Below are positions 29,457 through 38,537 of a stretch of DNA of 64,000 nucleotides, one piece after another. The stretch is from JAYKJB01 sp035284745 [NCBI: Candidatus Sericytochromatia bacterium] (lineage in GTDB: Bacteria > Cyanobacteriota > Sericytochromatia > S15B-MN24): NCBI GenBank assembly GCA_035284745.1, contig JAYKIL010000019.1, forward strand, positions 1 to 64,000, in the 5' to 3' direction. A model generated the notes under the pieces. The model searched no databases, had not been told where the DNA came from, and saw only the letters and a list, made by a program, of their open reading frames with translations. Both the position numbers and the translations under genes were made by a program. Within the stretch, counting starts at the first letter, position 1; every line of letters starts with the position of its first letter.

Positions 29457-30740
29457 ATGCCTCGTCCTCGCTCTGCGCGTGCGGTCGCCGCGCCCGCTCA
29501 CAACCCTTGGCTCAGTCTCGGTCTTTGGACCGGGGGATTTGTCATGACGTATGGCCTGAGTCTAGCGGCTCTGGGAGGCGCGGGGGTTCCCGAGGCGTGG
29601 ATTCCCGTGGGTGCGGGTTTGATGACGGCCACCGCCTTTCAATTCGTCGGTCGCCGCAAAGCCAGTGCGGCGGGCCCGACTCCATCGCACCTGAAAGCGG
29701 ATGAGCGTTTCTGTCGGGCCATTGATGCAGCGACAGATACGGAACAAGTGGCATCGCTCTTGGCTGGAGCAGTGCATCAATCGCTGAAGCCTTCCCACGG
29801 CTATGTATGGTTATATGATCCGGAGCGTCGCGAATTTCGCCTGACAGCCTGTATTGGTCTGCCGACGGATCACGAGGTGGTTCCCGAAGAGCAATTTAAC
29901 GTGTGGTTTGCCGCCGCCGCTGGGGCGGCGGACCTCACCCCCGACGAGAAAACGGCGGCCAGCGACCTCGACCATTGGTTCACACGGCAGGGTTTGACTT
30001 GGGTTGAGCCCATCAGTGCGCCGGGAGGAACCCTGGGGCTGCTGACTCTGGCAGGTCACGCGGATGGTCGGGTCTACGGGGCGGGTGATCGCTGGTTGGT
30101 GAACCGTCTGGTTCGTGAATCTGGCATGGCTCTGGCGCTCTTGATGGCTGAACGTGTTGACCGTACCCGGCGATCCCGAATTGATACCTTGGCCCAGCGA
30201 TACAAAGATGCTCAGCAACGGGCCGTAACAGACGGCCTGACGGGCCTTGCCACTCACGTTTACTTTAAAGAACAGCTGTGGCAACGTTTTCACGAGGCAA
30301 GACGCCACAGCACGCCTTTGAGCCTCCTGATTTTGGATATCGATCATTTCAAACGCATTAACGACAATTTCGGTCATCCCGTGGGAGATGAGGTGCTGCG
30401 GCAGGTCTCTAAAGTCGTCAAAGAGGCGGCCCGTGGTTATGACACGGTGGCGCGATATGGTGGTGAGGAATTGGCAATTGCACTCCCGCGCACGGACTTG
30501 GCGGGGGCAACCGTTCTGGCGGAACGGATTCGGGAGGCGGTTTCGGCAATCAGTCCGTTGGATGGTCGTGGACGTCCGGTTCCCACAATCACCGCAAGTC
30601 TTGGTGTCGCAGAATTAACCTTGAAAGACGGCACGCCCGATGACCTCATTGCCCGAGCGGATGCGGCGCTGTATTTGGCGAAGCACGAAGGCCGAAACCA
30701 GGTCCGCCAAGCGGCGGGCGGCACGGTGACGGTGAGTTAG
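29457..30740 (+). CDS. Membrane-bound diguanylate cyclase with GAF-like sensor (GGDEF)
   Basis: Protein of 427 aa. The N-terminus has two closely spaced hydrophobic segments (about residues 17-40 and 45-62), then a GAF-like sensory region (about 80-230, with conserved aromatic and Gly residues), a short helical linker and a GGDEF domain. The active site reads GGEEL at about residue 335, an accepted variant of GG(D/E)EF, and the RGYD motif five residues before it is a product-inhibition I-site (RxxD). It is therefore probably an active, feedback-inhibited c-di-GMP synthase. No EAL domain is present. The divergent neighbour is a PilZ receptor. The ATG at 29457 has no clear SD, so the start is less sure than the identity. 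Confidence 0.9.
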   Translation: MPRPRSARAVAAPAHNPWLSLGLWTGGFVMTYGLSLAALGGAGVPEAWIPVGAGLMTATAFQFVGRRKASAAGPTPSHLKADERFCRAIDAATDTEQVASLLAGAVHQSLKPSHGYVWLYDPERREFRLTACIGLPTDHEVVPEEQFNVWFAAAAGAADLTPDEKTAASDLDHWFTRQGLTWVEPISAPGGTLGLLTLAGHADGRVYGAGDRWLVNRLVRESGMALALLMAERVDRTRRSRIDTLAQRYKDAQQRAVTDGLTGLATHVYFKEQLWQRFHEARRHSTPLSLLILDIDHFKRINDNFGHPVGDEVLRQVSKVVKEAARGYDTVARYGGEELAIALPRTDLAGATVLAERIREAVSAISPLDGRGRPVPTITASLGVAELTLKDGTPDDLIARADAALYLAKHEGRNQVRQAAGGTVTVS

Positions 30741-30759
30741 ACGGTGTGCAGCCTGGGGG

Positions 30760-31041
30760 TTAGTTTTGGCTGGCCCCGCAGCAACCGGCCGCGGTGGTTT
30801 CATCCACCTCAGGCGGGGACACCATAGGCGCGGTGATGGCCCGAACAAAGTCTTCTAGGTGATCCCCGACTTCTTCGCGAAACATGGCGTCCAGGTCGCC
30901 GTCCGTGAGATGCAAATTCTCCTTGACCAGGCGCATCAAAACACGGTTGCGGCAGCGATCCAGAGCGATTTCACCCGCCAGGAAGGTCATATCCTGGTAT
31001 AGTTTGGCGACGATTTCATCAGAGCTGAGGGTGGCTGACAT
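30760..31041 (-). CDS. Small hypothetical protein with Cys-Cys tail
   Basis: Protein of 93 aa that I do not recognise. It is predicted mostly helical (residues 5-72, rich in E, L, D and R) with a short C-terminal tail containing a CC pair (AAGCCGASQN). There is no signal peptide or membrane segment. It converges on the diguanylate cyclase gene, with 19 nt between the stop codons, and is transcribed away from the next plus-strand gene. The upstream bases include a usable AGGAG-like site (minus-strand reading of tctcctggg). It could be a small cytosolic regulatory or metal-binding protein, but nothing proves this. Confidence 0.6.
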   Translation of the reverse strand: MSATLSSDEIVAKLYQDMTFLAGEIALDRCRNRVLMRLVKENLHLTDGDLDAMFREEVGDHLEDFVRAITAPMVSPPEVDETTAAGCCGASQN

Positions 31042-31268
31042 GGACGTGTCTCCTGGGTGGCGTCAATACGTGTTTTTAGTATCCCTTGTGTTCCTGCAGG
31101 GGGTCAAATAAATGTGGGCCGAGAGGGCCGTTGCTCTGGTGTTTGCAGAGGGGGCGTCGGAAGCCCCCAGAAAACGACCGCTTCACGGGGTGATGGGACA
31201 CCGCGTGGATCACACCTGTCGTCTCCCAGCAGGTATACTGAAAGGGAGTTCGATTAAAGGAGAGTTGG

Positions 31269-31934
31269 GTGCGCCGTTTATTTTCTGTCCTTTTGGCTGG
31301 TCTTCCTTTTTGGAGTGGGTTGGCGCTGCCCTCCGTTGCCTTGACGATGGGGGTATCAGGAGGTTGGAGCCCGACGGACTTGGCGCGCCCCACGCAGATG
31401 GACCAACTGCAATCCCTTTCGGGTTTTAGGATCCGCTGGGACCTCCCATGGATGTTCACCGAAATGGGGCTTGCGTTGAACAATCGGGCACAAGCCTTAT
31501 CTTCTGGGCGAAATTACGTTTTTGATACGGCGGGTTTGGCCTTGGAAGGAGGGCTGAAGCTGGGTTGGCTTCGGGTTGGCAGCGGTTTCGAGGCCACCTG
31601 GCTGCGGCAAATTTTGCCTGACTCAGCCGCCCCCGGCACCTTGCGGTTTCACAACGGGGCGGGTTTCATCGTCGAACCCTATGCGGGACTCCTTTTGCCA
31701 TTTCTTCAGACCTCTCGCCAAACGGTCGAGTTGAGTGTTCATTATCCATTGCCTCAGTGGAAGGTGGACCCTGCGATTGGGCCCCGTCTGCTGTTTACCC
31801 TTTGGTTTAGCGGGCCTGCAACGGCCAAACCAGGGGCCCCAGAGATGCGTCCTGTTCCCCGCGTGCCGGGGGAGGGCGAACCGGCGGATAAACCCTCTCA
31901 GAGCATTGATTCTTTGAGCAAGGACGCAGAGTGA
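31269..31934 (+). CDS. Probable outer-membrane protein, unknown family
   Basis: Protein of 221 aa starting with GTG behind a strong AAAGGAGA site. The N-terminus MRRLFSVLLAGLPFWSGLALPSVA is a signal peptide. The mature part alternates polar and aromatic/hydrophobic residues in short strands (for example FRIRWDLPWMFTEMGLALNN and FEATWLRQIL), as in small beta-barrels. The last ~40 residues are Pro/Glu/Lys-rich and probably disordered. No known family was recognised. A TATACT box (31234-31239) upstream could be a -10 element, but no good -35 is seen. The stop lies 3 nt before the MFS transporter start, so the two are likely co-transcribed. Confidence 0.6.
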   Translation: MRRLFSVLLAGLPFWSGLALPSVALTMGVSGGWSPTDLARPTQMDQLQSLSGFRIRWDLPWMFTEMGLALNNRAQALSSGRNYVFDTAGLALEGGLKLGWLRVGSGFEATWLRQILPDSAAPGTLRFHNGAGFIVEPYAGLLLPFLQTSRQTVELSVHYPLPQWKVDPAIGPRLLFTLWFSGPATAKPGAPEMRPVPRVPGEGEPADKPSQSIDSLSKDAE

Positions 31935-31937
31935 TTC

Positions 31938-33278
31938 GTGACCCGTCTGTCGGACCGGCGGGAACGTGAGGTGGCCGTGCGATTTTTGACGCGCCTCACA
32001 CACCACGTTCAGGATATGGTTCCTCCTGGACGCGAAGGCTTGGTTTGGTGGCTGACGTTGTTGGCTTCCGTGGGAGTCACTTCGATCATTCCGCTTTTGC
32101 CGTTGTATGCGGCGGATCGAGGCGCCGACCTCCAGGTGATCAGCGGGATGGCCGCGGCCTATCTTGTGACCAATTTGGTGGTTCTTTACGGTGCGGGGCG
32201 TTTGTCCGACTGGTGGGGGCGGCGTCCGATGATGACCCTAGGGCTGGTCACGTACGCGGGATGTTCGGTGGGCTTTATGATTTGGCCGACACCGCTGGGT
32301 TTCGTTCTTCTGCGTGGCATTGAGGGGATCGGTGCGGCGTGTTTCTTGCCCGCCGCGTTGGCGTATGTGGCGGATCGCTACCCAGTTGCTCAACGTGGCT
32401 TGCGTATCAGTCAACTGGCGATTGCTGAAAATTTGGGACTGTTGTTGGGGCCCGCTTTTGGGGGGGCCTTAAAGACCCTGCTCGGTATGAACGCCCTGTT
32501 CGTCTCCTTGACGGTTTTGTGTGCGGCAGGTGCTGCGATGGTGTGGCGCCTCCCTGGCGGCCGCGCGGCGCCAACCTCCGTAGTGCCAGGGGAAGCGGAT
32601 GGGCAGCCGCTGAAAGGAGATGGCCCAAGTGAGCAGCCTACGGAGTGGGCAATATCATCTTCAGAGGCGATCCGCGGCTGGGGAGCGGTACGCTGGCCGC
32701 TGTTTGCTGGTATTTCTGCTCGAGCCGCCTCTGCAGGGTTTGCGTTTGGCTTGTATCTTACCGTTTGGCCTCTGTTTTTACGAAAAATGGGAGCCAGCGA
32801 TTGGGATGTAGCGCTGTCTTGGACTTTGTTTGCGGTACCCGCCCTTATCATCGGTTCCTATGCCGGGCGTCTTATTGATCGCTCCGGCCCTGGCCGCCCT
32901 GCCGTATTGGGAGCTCTTTTTTCCGGCGGAGTGGTCATTTCTTATGCTTACGTCGGTGATGTGCGGCTGGTGCTGGCACTGTGCATGCTTGAAGGCGTTG
33001 GGTTTGCGTTCTCCTATCCAGCGGCCAATACCTTGATGGTGCAGGCAGCCCCGGAAACAATGCGCGGGCGGATCATTGGTCTGGTCACGGCCATCCGAAC
33101 GCTTGGAACTTTGGCAGGCACGTTAGCGACGCCTTGGCTCTACGCCCACAGTGTGCCGTCGACTTTCTGGGCCACCTCGTGTGTGGCGTTTTTAGGTGCG
33201 GCGGGCTTGGCCCTGGGGCTTTTCTGGGAGCGCCGCTCGGCGCCATCGTCTCCAAGGCAACCGTCTCAAGCGGCCTGA
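31938..33278 (+). CDS. MFS transporter (DHA1-like drug/metabolite exporter)
   Basis: Protein of 446 aa with about 12 hydrophobic segments and a central charged loop (about residues 205-240). The family motif A between helices 2 and 3 is clear: GRLSDWWGRRPMM. A motif typical of drug/H+ antiporters (LGLLLGPAFGG) occurs in helix 5. The GTG start lies 3 nt after the preceding gene; an AAGGA site is about 14 nt upstream, so the true start could be slightly downstream. The 3' end overlaps the 3' end of the minus-strand MFS gene by 13 nt. The substrate is unknown. Confidence 0.85.
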   Translation: MTRLSDRREREVAVRFLTRLTHHVQDMVPPGREGLVWWLTLLASVGVTSIIPLLPLYAADRGADLQVISGMAAAYLVTNLVVLYGAGRLSDWWGRRPMMTLGLVTYAGCSVGFMIWPTPLGFVLLRGIEGIGAACFLPAALAYVADRYPVAQRGLRISQLAIAENLGLLLGPAFGGALKTLLGMNALFVSLTVLCAAGAAMVWRLPGGRAAPTSVVPGEADGQPLKGDGPSEQPTEWAISSSEAIRGWGAVRWPLFAGISARAASAGFAFGLYLTVWPLFLRKMGASDWDVALSWTLFAVPALIIGSYAGRLIDRSGPGRPAVLGALFSGGVVISYAYVGDVRLVLALCMLEGVGFAFSYPAANTLMVQAAPETMRGRIIGLVTAIRTLGTLAGTLATPWLYAHSVPSTFWATSCVAFLGAAGLALGLFWERRSAPSSPRQPSQAA

Positions 33279-34516
33279 GTGGGGCCTTCTTCGTGGGGGG
33301 GCGGGCCGTTTGTCGCGGCGCGAAATCCGGGGACGGTCGCCAATGCAACGGCCAGCAGACCCACCCCCACCGCATTCAACACCAGTAATTGGGCCGGAGG
33401 CACTGAATGTGCCAGCAGGCTGTACAGCCCGTAGGACAATGGAATGAGGCCTGATGCAACGCTGGTCATCAGGCCAAAGAAACGCCCGGCTTCACTGGCT
33501 GGAACGCGGGTCTGGAACCATGCGATGGTGACCACATTCACACAGCCCATACAAAACCCTGCCAGACCCAAGGCCCACAGGTGGGCCGCGAAAGTGGGTT
33601 GCAGCCCCATCCACGCAATGGCGACTCCCACCCCTGCAATCCCGCCAGAGACGACAGGAAAGGGGCGCTCTACGCGCGCGCGGGAGGTAAATAACAAAGC
33701 CGCAGCCAGCATGCCAAGGCCGAGACAGCCTTCCATCATTCCCAGGCCGGTGGCCCCTGCCTGAAAAACTTCTCGCGCAAAATAGGGCAAGAACAGGATC
33801 ACCGGCATCGTAAATACGTTGACCGTCGCAAAGCAAAACAAGACCCCGGCGATGGTTCGATCGCGATGGAGCAAGCGGAAGCCACCACCCAAGGCCTGAA
33901 TAAAGGGTTCGCGCTCGCCGGGAGGAGCCAGCCCATCTGTGACCAAGCTCCTGAGGGAGGCCGCCGCTATCATCAGGCCGGTGGCGTTCAATGCGAACGC
34001 GCCCGCCGTTCCGACTCCTGCTACCAATAATCCACCGATGACGGGGCCCACCAAGGCGGACGCCTGCATACTGCTCTCCATCAGCGAGGTGCCTCGCAGA
34101 ACCTGGTTCGGCCCCACAATGCGTGGAAGTGCCGCCAGCGCAGCCGGGGAAAATAACGTGGTCAGTGCCGCAATGATGCCACTGCCCACCAATGCCACGG
34201 GGATGGTCAGCCCATCGTGCCACGCGAGCCAAGCCAATCCCCCCACGACGGCTGCCCTGAGGGAGGCAGAGGTGACCATGAGACGGCGTCGCTCGAATCG
34301 ATCCGCGAATGTGCCTGCAATGGGACCCAATAGCACGGCTGGAAGGGTGGTTGCGACGAGCATGGCACCGGTCCAGGCCACCGAGCCTGTCGTGGCCATC
34401 GTCCACCACATTAAGCCCAATTGATGGATTCGCTCGCCCAACTGACCCAGCGTGTGTGCCCCCCACAAACGGACAAAGCCGGGTTGCCGAAAGATACTCG
34501 CCGCTCGCGGATTCAT
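33266..34516 (-). CDS. MFS exporter (EntS/MFS_3-like) of the lux-like gene cluster
   Basis: Protein of 416 aa, about 12 membrane helices. The start FRLWGAH-like segment (PGFVRLWGAHTLGQLGERIHQLG) and the motif GTFADRFERRRLM are typical of the MFS_3 group that includes the enterobactin exporter EntS. Its ATG overlaps the TGA of the acyl-reductase fusion gene (ATGA), so the two are translationally coupled. This suggests it exports the product of the LuxE/LuxC-like pathway; that is inference from context. Its 3' end overlaps a convergent MFS gene by 13 nt. Confidence 0.85.
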   Translation of the reverse strand: MNPRAASIFRQPGFVRLWGAHTLGQLGERIHQLGLMWWTMATTGSVAWTGAMLVATTLPAVLLGPIAGTFADRFERRRLMVTSASLRAAVVGGLAWLAWHDGLTIPVALVGSGIIAALTTLFSPAALAALPRIVGPNQVLRGTSLMESSMQASALVGPVIGGLLVAGVGTAGAFALNATGLMIAAASLRSLVTDGLAPPGEREPFIQALGGGFRLLHRDRTIAGVLFCFATVNVFTMPVILFLPYFAREVFQAGATGLGMMEGCLGLGMLAAALLFTSRARVERPFPVVSGGIAGVGVAIAWMGLQPTFAAHLWALGLAGFCMGCVNVVTIAWFQTRVPASEAGRFFGLMTSVASGLIPLSYGLYSLLAHSVPPAQLLVLNAVGVGLLAVALATVPGFRAATNGPPPHEEGPTQAA

Positions 34517-37164
34517 CGTGTCGTGCGCCGATCGATCACACGAATCACCTTGCCCGCCCGGCCCACCCGTTCGAGTTTGCCGGGTTTGACCACTTCCAGC
34601 GACCAGACCAGGCCTTCCAAAGCGGGGATCTGGGTCAACAGCAAGGCGCGAAGTTGGGAAATTTCCGCTTTCACATTCGATTTTAAGGCCTCGACGCGCA
34701 ACGTCAGTTCATCATTCTCTGAGAGAAGAACTTGCGGGCTGCCTCCGAGCGCAGAGAATGAGGCCACCAATGCCTGGAGATCGTTGTAATTGATGCTGGC
34801 CCCGTTCAATCTGATACGATCGTCGACTCTGCCCATCAATTCTAAGCGCGGACCCGTGAGGCCGCACGGGCATGGGCCAGGGAGCCAACGGGCCAAATCC
34901 CCCACCTGATATCTCAACAGTGGCATCAATCGGCGATTGAGGCTGGTGACCAGTACTTCTCCGATCTGGCCGACGGGGCAGGGTAAGCCGGTTTCAGGGT
35001 CGATGATCTCCAAATATACGTGGTCTTCATGCACGTGGTGTTCGTTACCGAGACAAGCTGTGCAGGCAAAGCCCATGGGGCCAGCATCGACCCCGCCATA
35101 GCCCACCGACGCAATCTGGGTGATTCCCAGCGTCTCGCGCAAGCGATCGCGTTCTGTTTCGTGGAAAGGCTCGCCGGCATAATAGATACGCCGGACCGTG
35201 ATTCCATCGGGAGATTCGGCCACCGCCGCGAGAACCGCCTGGACGTGGGTGGAAAGACCCATGACGGTGTCTATTTGAAACTGCCGGAGGCACGTCATCA
35301 CGCTCTCGACGGGAGCCGTATGCGTCAACGGAAAAGAATTGACGCCGATGAGTTCCAGCACGCGATTGAGACTCAAAAAAGAACCGTAAAGATCACCGGT
35401 AAAGAACAGGTTTGCCACCCGATCGCCCGGGCGCAGACCTGCCCACCAAGCGCCGCGTGCAGCGCGTTCCATATCCGCCTCGTAATCGGAAAAACTGAAA
35501 ATCGACAATTTGGGATTTCCGCTGCTGCCACCGGTTCGCAACCAGTGGCCCCCCTGGGGCGAGGTTTCCGATGTCAGCAAGCCTGTGCCGCCCGGGGGCG
35601 TGTGTGTCATGAGGTCGGCTTTGGTGAGCTGGGGAAGCGACAGCCAGTCGTCCTCCGTGCGAAGGCTTTTGTTTGCCAACCGCGCTTGCCACAGCGGCGC
35701 CGCCGGAAGAATCTCTTCGACCAGACGCTGACGACGGGCCCAGCTCAGTCGTTGCATTCGTTCGTTGTCGATCAAAGGCAACGAGTCATAGCTGTCTCGG
35801 GCCTCGCGGAAATCGAGGGAGGCCCAGCGCACCAATTCGCCTAAACCGTACAACCCGTCGTGGGGTTCACCTGGCGCCCCTTGGCTCATTTCGCCCACTT
35901 TCGTCACCCGGTGTGCGCCCGCGTGAAGCAGGGCCTGAGCCAGTGACGCGGCCCGCGCGGGTAAAACTGACAAACCAGCGGTTTGAAAATATGGGCGCCA
36001 CGGAACCATTTGTGCAATCGCCATTTCCAGTCGCGCCACGGGTTTGACGGCCACCGTGCGATAGAGGGGAGACAGGGTGAAGGCAGGGTGAGGGTCTAGC
36101 CTTATCGTCCAAGCCTGGGTCTTTCCAGGGCGAGTGGGGCAGACCAATTGGGCGCCCCCGAGCAATTCCTCCGCGAGCGCCAATTCTCGTTCTTTTGTGA
36201 TTTCTGCCTTTTCGTGAATGTCCAGCGTTCCCATCGGGATCTCATCAGCGGCGATGTCCAGGTGGGCGGACAAGGCTTTCACAAAATGACCTGCGCGATC
36301 CTGGTTGGGGTCTTCGATGTAAATGGCCTGGGCGCTTGAACAAGCATTCTGGTCCCACAAGGCCACATCCCGGGCGGCAGCTTGTGCGGTGGCCTCAATG
36401 TTTTCGTCGCTGAGACTCTCTGAGCCCACCAACGCCACAGATACCTTCGGTCCATAGGTAATGAGCCGTGTTTGTGGACCGAGCCCCTGTTGATACGTCG
36501 CCACCACGTCGTCTCCTCCCCAGACGACGATGGCATCGGATTCTTTTTTGAAAATTTCGTGATGCTTCTCGTGAGCGCCGGACCAGACGAGCACCGCCAT
36601 CGCGGGCGACAAAAAACCTTCAGGGTCACACGCAAGCAGTGTTTCAGCAAAACGCAGGGGTAAGGTGGTTGCGGCGCTTGCGGCCTTCAATACGTTCACA
36701 TTGCGCGTCAGTAAGCCTTCAATCAGTGACAGGACGCCCGTGGTTGAGACATTACCGCTTGCCACATGCAACACCACGCCTCGGGGAACGGCCCGCTGGA
36801 ATAAAGGGCAGCCGGGACGACGATGCCAGAGGTCTACCGCGTCCGTTCGCCCCAGTTCCGCCGCCAGTTTGTCTTCCAAAAAGGGGCGCGAAAGCGCCAT
36901 ATGCAGACCGCTGAGTTCCAGGGCCACCATCTCTTTCGAGAAGCCTATTTCAAGCGGCAAACGCTCGAGCAATTCTTTTTCCAGCGGGCTCCCGGGTGCG
37001 AACGCTTGTCCGACGCGGACCAAAATTCGCAAAACGTCGTCCACGGGAAGTTCAGCGACGCGAGACGCATTTTCACGTGCTTCACGGAGGATTGCGTGGA
37101 TCTGACTCGGAGTCAAAGGGCCTGTTTCAGGGCGGCCAAAAACAAGATGGCGTGTCACGTTCAT
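34513..37164 (-). CDS. LuxC-like acyl reductase fused to PaaK-like adenylating domain
   Basis: One uninterrupted 883-aa frame. Residues 1 to about 435 match the LuxC acyl-CoA/acyl-enzyme reductase family: a SGNVSTTGVLSLIEG cofactor-binding segment, and the active-site cysteine Cys275 in WDQNACSSAQ, where LuxC has its acyl-accepting Cys. From about residue 440 to the end is a phenylacetate-CoA-ligase-like (PaaK/CapK) AMP-forming domain: P-loop RTGGSSGNPK (about 543-552), YGGVDAG, YQVGDLARW, CPCG and ELMGRVDDRI. Family knowledge: LuxC reduces activated fatty acids to aldehydes with NADPH; PaaK-like enzymes activate carboxylic acids as adenylates. The fusion suggests that activation and reduction of a carboxylic acid occur on one protein. 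It lies 21 nt after the LuxE-like gene and is coupled to an exporter. Substrate unknown; no luciferase is nearby. Confidence 0.88.
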   Translation of the reverse strand: MNVTRHLVFGRPETGPLTPSQIHAILREARENASRVAELPVDDVLRILVRVGQAFAPGSPLEKELLERLPLEIGFSKEMVALELSGLHMALSRPFLEDKLAAELGRTDAVDLWHRRPGCPLFQRAVPRGVVLHVASGNVSTTGVLSLIEGLLTRNVNVLKAASAATTLPLRFAETLLACDPEGFLSPAMAVLVWSGAHEKHHEIFKKESDAIVVWGGDDVVATYQQGLGPQTRLITYGPKVSVALVGSESLSDENIEATAQAAARDVALWDQNACSSAQAIYIEDPNQDRAGHFVKALSAHLDIAADEIPMGTLDIHEKAEITKERELALAEELLGGAQLVCPTRPGKTQAWTIRLDPHPAFTLSPLYRTVAVKPVARLEMAIAQMVPWRPYFQTAGLSVLPARAASLAQALLHAGAHRVTKVGEMSQGAPGEPHDGLYGLGELVRWASLDFREARDSYDSLPLIDNERMQRLSWARRQRLVEEILPAAPLWQARLANKSLRTEDDWLSLPQLTKADLMTHTPPGGTGLLTSETSPQGGHWLRTGGSSGNPKLSIFSFSDYEADMERAARGAWWAGLRPGDRVANLFFTGDLYGSFLSLNRVLELIGVNSFPLTHTAPVESVMTCLRQFQIDTVMGLSTHVQAVLAAVAESPDGITVRRIYYAGEPFHETERDRLRETLGITQIASVGYGGVDAGPMGFACTACLGNEHHVHEDHVYLEIIDPETGLPCPVGQIGEVLVTSLNRRLMPLLRYQVGDLARWLPGPCPCGLTGPRLELMGRVDDRIRLNGASINYNDLQALVASFSALGGSPQVLLSENDELTLRVEALKSNVKAEISQLRALLLTQIPALEGLVWSLEVVKPGKLERVGRAGKVIRVIDRRTTR

Positions 37165-37185
37165 CAGGCAGGTGCCTCCCTCGCT

Positions 37186-38322
37186 CTAGCTGAGAAGTTG
37201 GGTGGCTGCGATGGCACACCCTTTGTTTTTCCGCGTTCCAAGGCGCCCGCGTAATTCCAATGTCGCCGTGTTTCGGCCGCACGGACACCCGTGATGCATC
37301 ACGGCGAGGTCGCTTGTCAGCAGCGAAATCGATGGCATCGACAAGAGATAGGGCGTGACCAAATTCAAAAAACCTGCTTCGCCTTCCGGCAGTGGGGCGA
37401 GCGTGGCCACATCTCGGATGATGGCCCGCGAAAAATGCGGGACGTGGAATCGATGGGCCGGGCACTCGAGATATGGGACCCCGTGCTCGACCAGACCATA
37501 CCCATCCCTTTGGTTAATTTCTGGAATACCCAAAGCCTCCGCCACCTCGGCACGAAAAATTTCTTTGGGTATGGCTTCGCTTTCATTTTTTTTCCACCCG
37601 CCGCCCGTCAATAGCCAAGAGTCTTGGGGCAACTGTAGGTTGGGATATCCGTTTTCCCGTCGATAGGTGATTAATCGGTGCAGAAAGGCCGGGAAACCAA
37701 TGATTCGAACAGGAGCATCCGACGCCGCGAAGGTTTCCAACTGTAGATTGGTGGTCGCGAGATCGAAAGCCCAATCACTGGATGCCGCATCCCAGCGCAG
37801 CGCGTACCACCGCGAGCGAACGGCCGTGAAGTTCGTCATGTAATGGTCTGTGTAGGAAGTCCCACGGGTGGCGGCGTGCGCCGGATCGTGCGCGAAGATG
37901 AGATAGTTGACCTCCGTCTCGGGCGCCACGAGGCCATTCGCAGCAAAGCACGCGTCCACGGTGGCAAGCCCTCGAGCGAGGCTGCCTTCATCAAAGAAGA
38001 TCTGACTTTTCTGGCCTCCGGTGCCGCTGCTGGTCAGCGTCAGCTTCACCTCTTCGCGGGAGATCGAGAGCAATTCGTGATGTTTCAGCGTATTGACGAA
38101 AATCCACGGGACACGTGGCAGATCGGACACGCGCTGTAGCATGTCGGGTTTAAACCCGTGATGGTCACACAGGGCCGCGTAGAACGGGCTGGCCTTGATA
38201 TGATGGGCCGCCGCATCGCGCATTGCGGCCAAGAAGTCCACGTCCTTTTCAGCGCCCACGTCATAGGGGTCGGCTGAATGCATCAGCGTGTTGAGGGCCG
38301 GGGTGGCTAAGGGGGGGGTCAT
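37186..38322 (-). CDS. LuxE-like acyl-protein synthetase
   Basis: Protein of 378 aa, the normal size of LuxE. It has the phosphate-binding motif TSSGTGGQK (residues 97-105), the LLTGGGWKK motif and a Cys-rich CPCGRNTATLELRGR end typical of the LuxE branch of adenylate-forming enzymes. LuxE activates a fatty acid as acyl-AMP and transfers it to a cysteine before handing it to LuxC. The gene precedes the LuxC-like fusion by 21 nt. GGAG lies a few bases before the ATG. Codons 2-4 contain a run of eight C (plus-strand G8 at 38311-38318), a possible slippage site. The region upstream (38323-38537) contains no gene and could hold a promoter. Confidence 0.88.
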   Translation of the reverse strand: MTPPLATPALNTLMHSADPYDVGAEKDVDFLAAMRDAAAHHIKASPFYAALCDHHGFKPDMLQRVSDLPRVPWIFVNTLKHHELLSISREEVKLTLTSSGTGGQKSQIFFDEGSLARGLATVDACFAANGLVAPETEVNYLIFAHDPAHAATRGTSYTDHYMTNFTAVRSRWYALRWDAASSDWAFDLATTNLQLETFAASDAPVRIIGFPAFLHRLITYRRENGYPNLQLPQDSWLLTGGGWKKNESEAIPKEIFRAEVAEALGIPEINQRDGYGLVEHGVPYLECPAHRFHVPHFSRAIIRDVATLAPLPEGEAGFLNLVTPYLLSMPSISLLTSDLAVMHHGCPCGRNTATLELRGRLGTRKNKGCAIAATQLLS

Positions 38323-38537
38323 AGGCGCTCCAAAAACCCCATCATAGCAGCCGCGCTTGCTCCCGCACTGGTGGCTTTCTTACTGATTAAAACTTGGTTT
38401 TGCCGAACATTGACCCCTCCTCCGTCCGCTCTGGGCGGCTTCAAAGAGTAGGTCAGTTCCAAGCGTTTCACTGCAGTTCCAAACCTCTGCCTCATGGTTA
38501 AGTTGCGTTTAATAATTTTTCGGTTTCGTGAAACCCG

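Noticed and set aside
34513-37164. Frameshift or missing stop that would make the LuxC-PaaK fusion artificial
   Set aside because: The frame is continuous and both halves keep their motifs with a plausible linker; no sign of error in the sequence itself.
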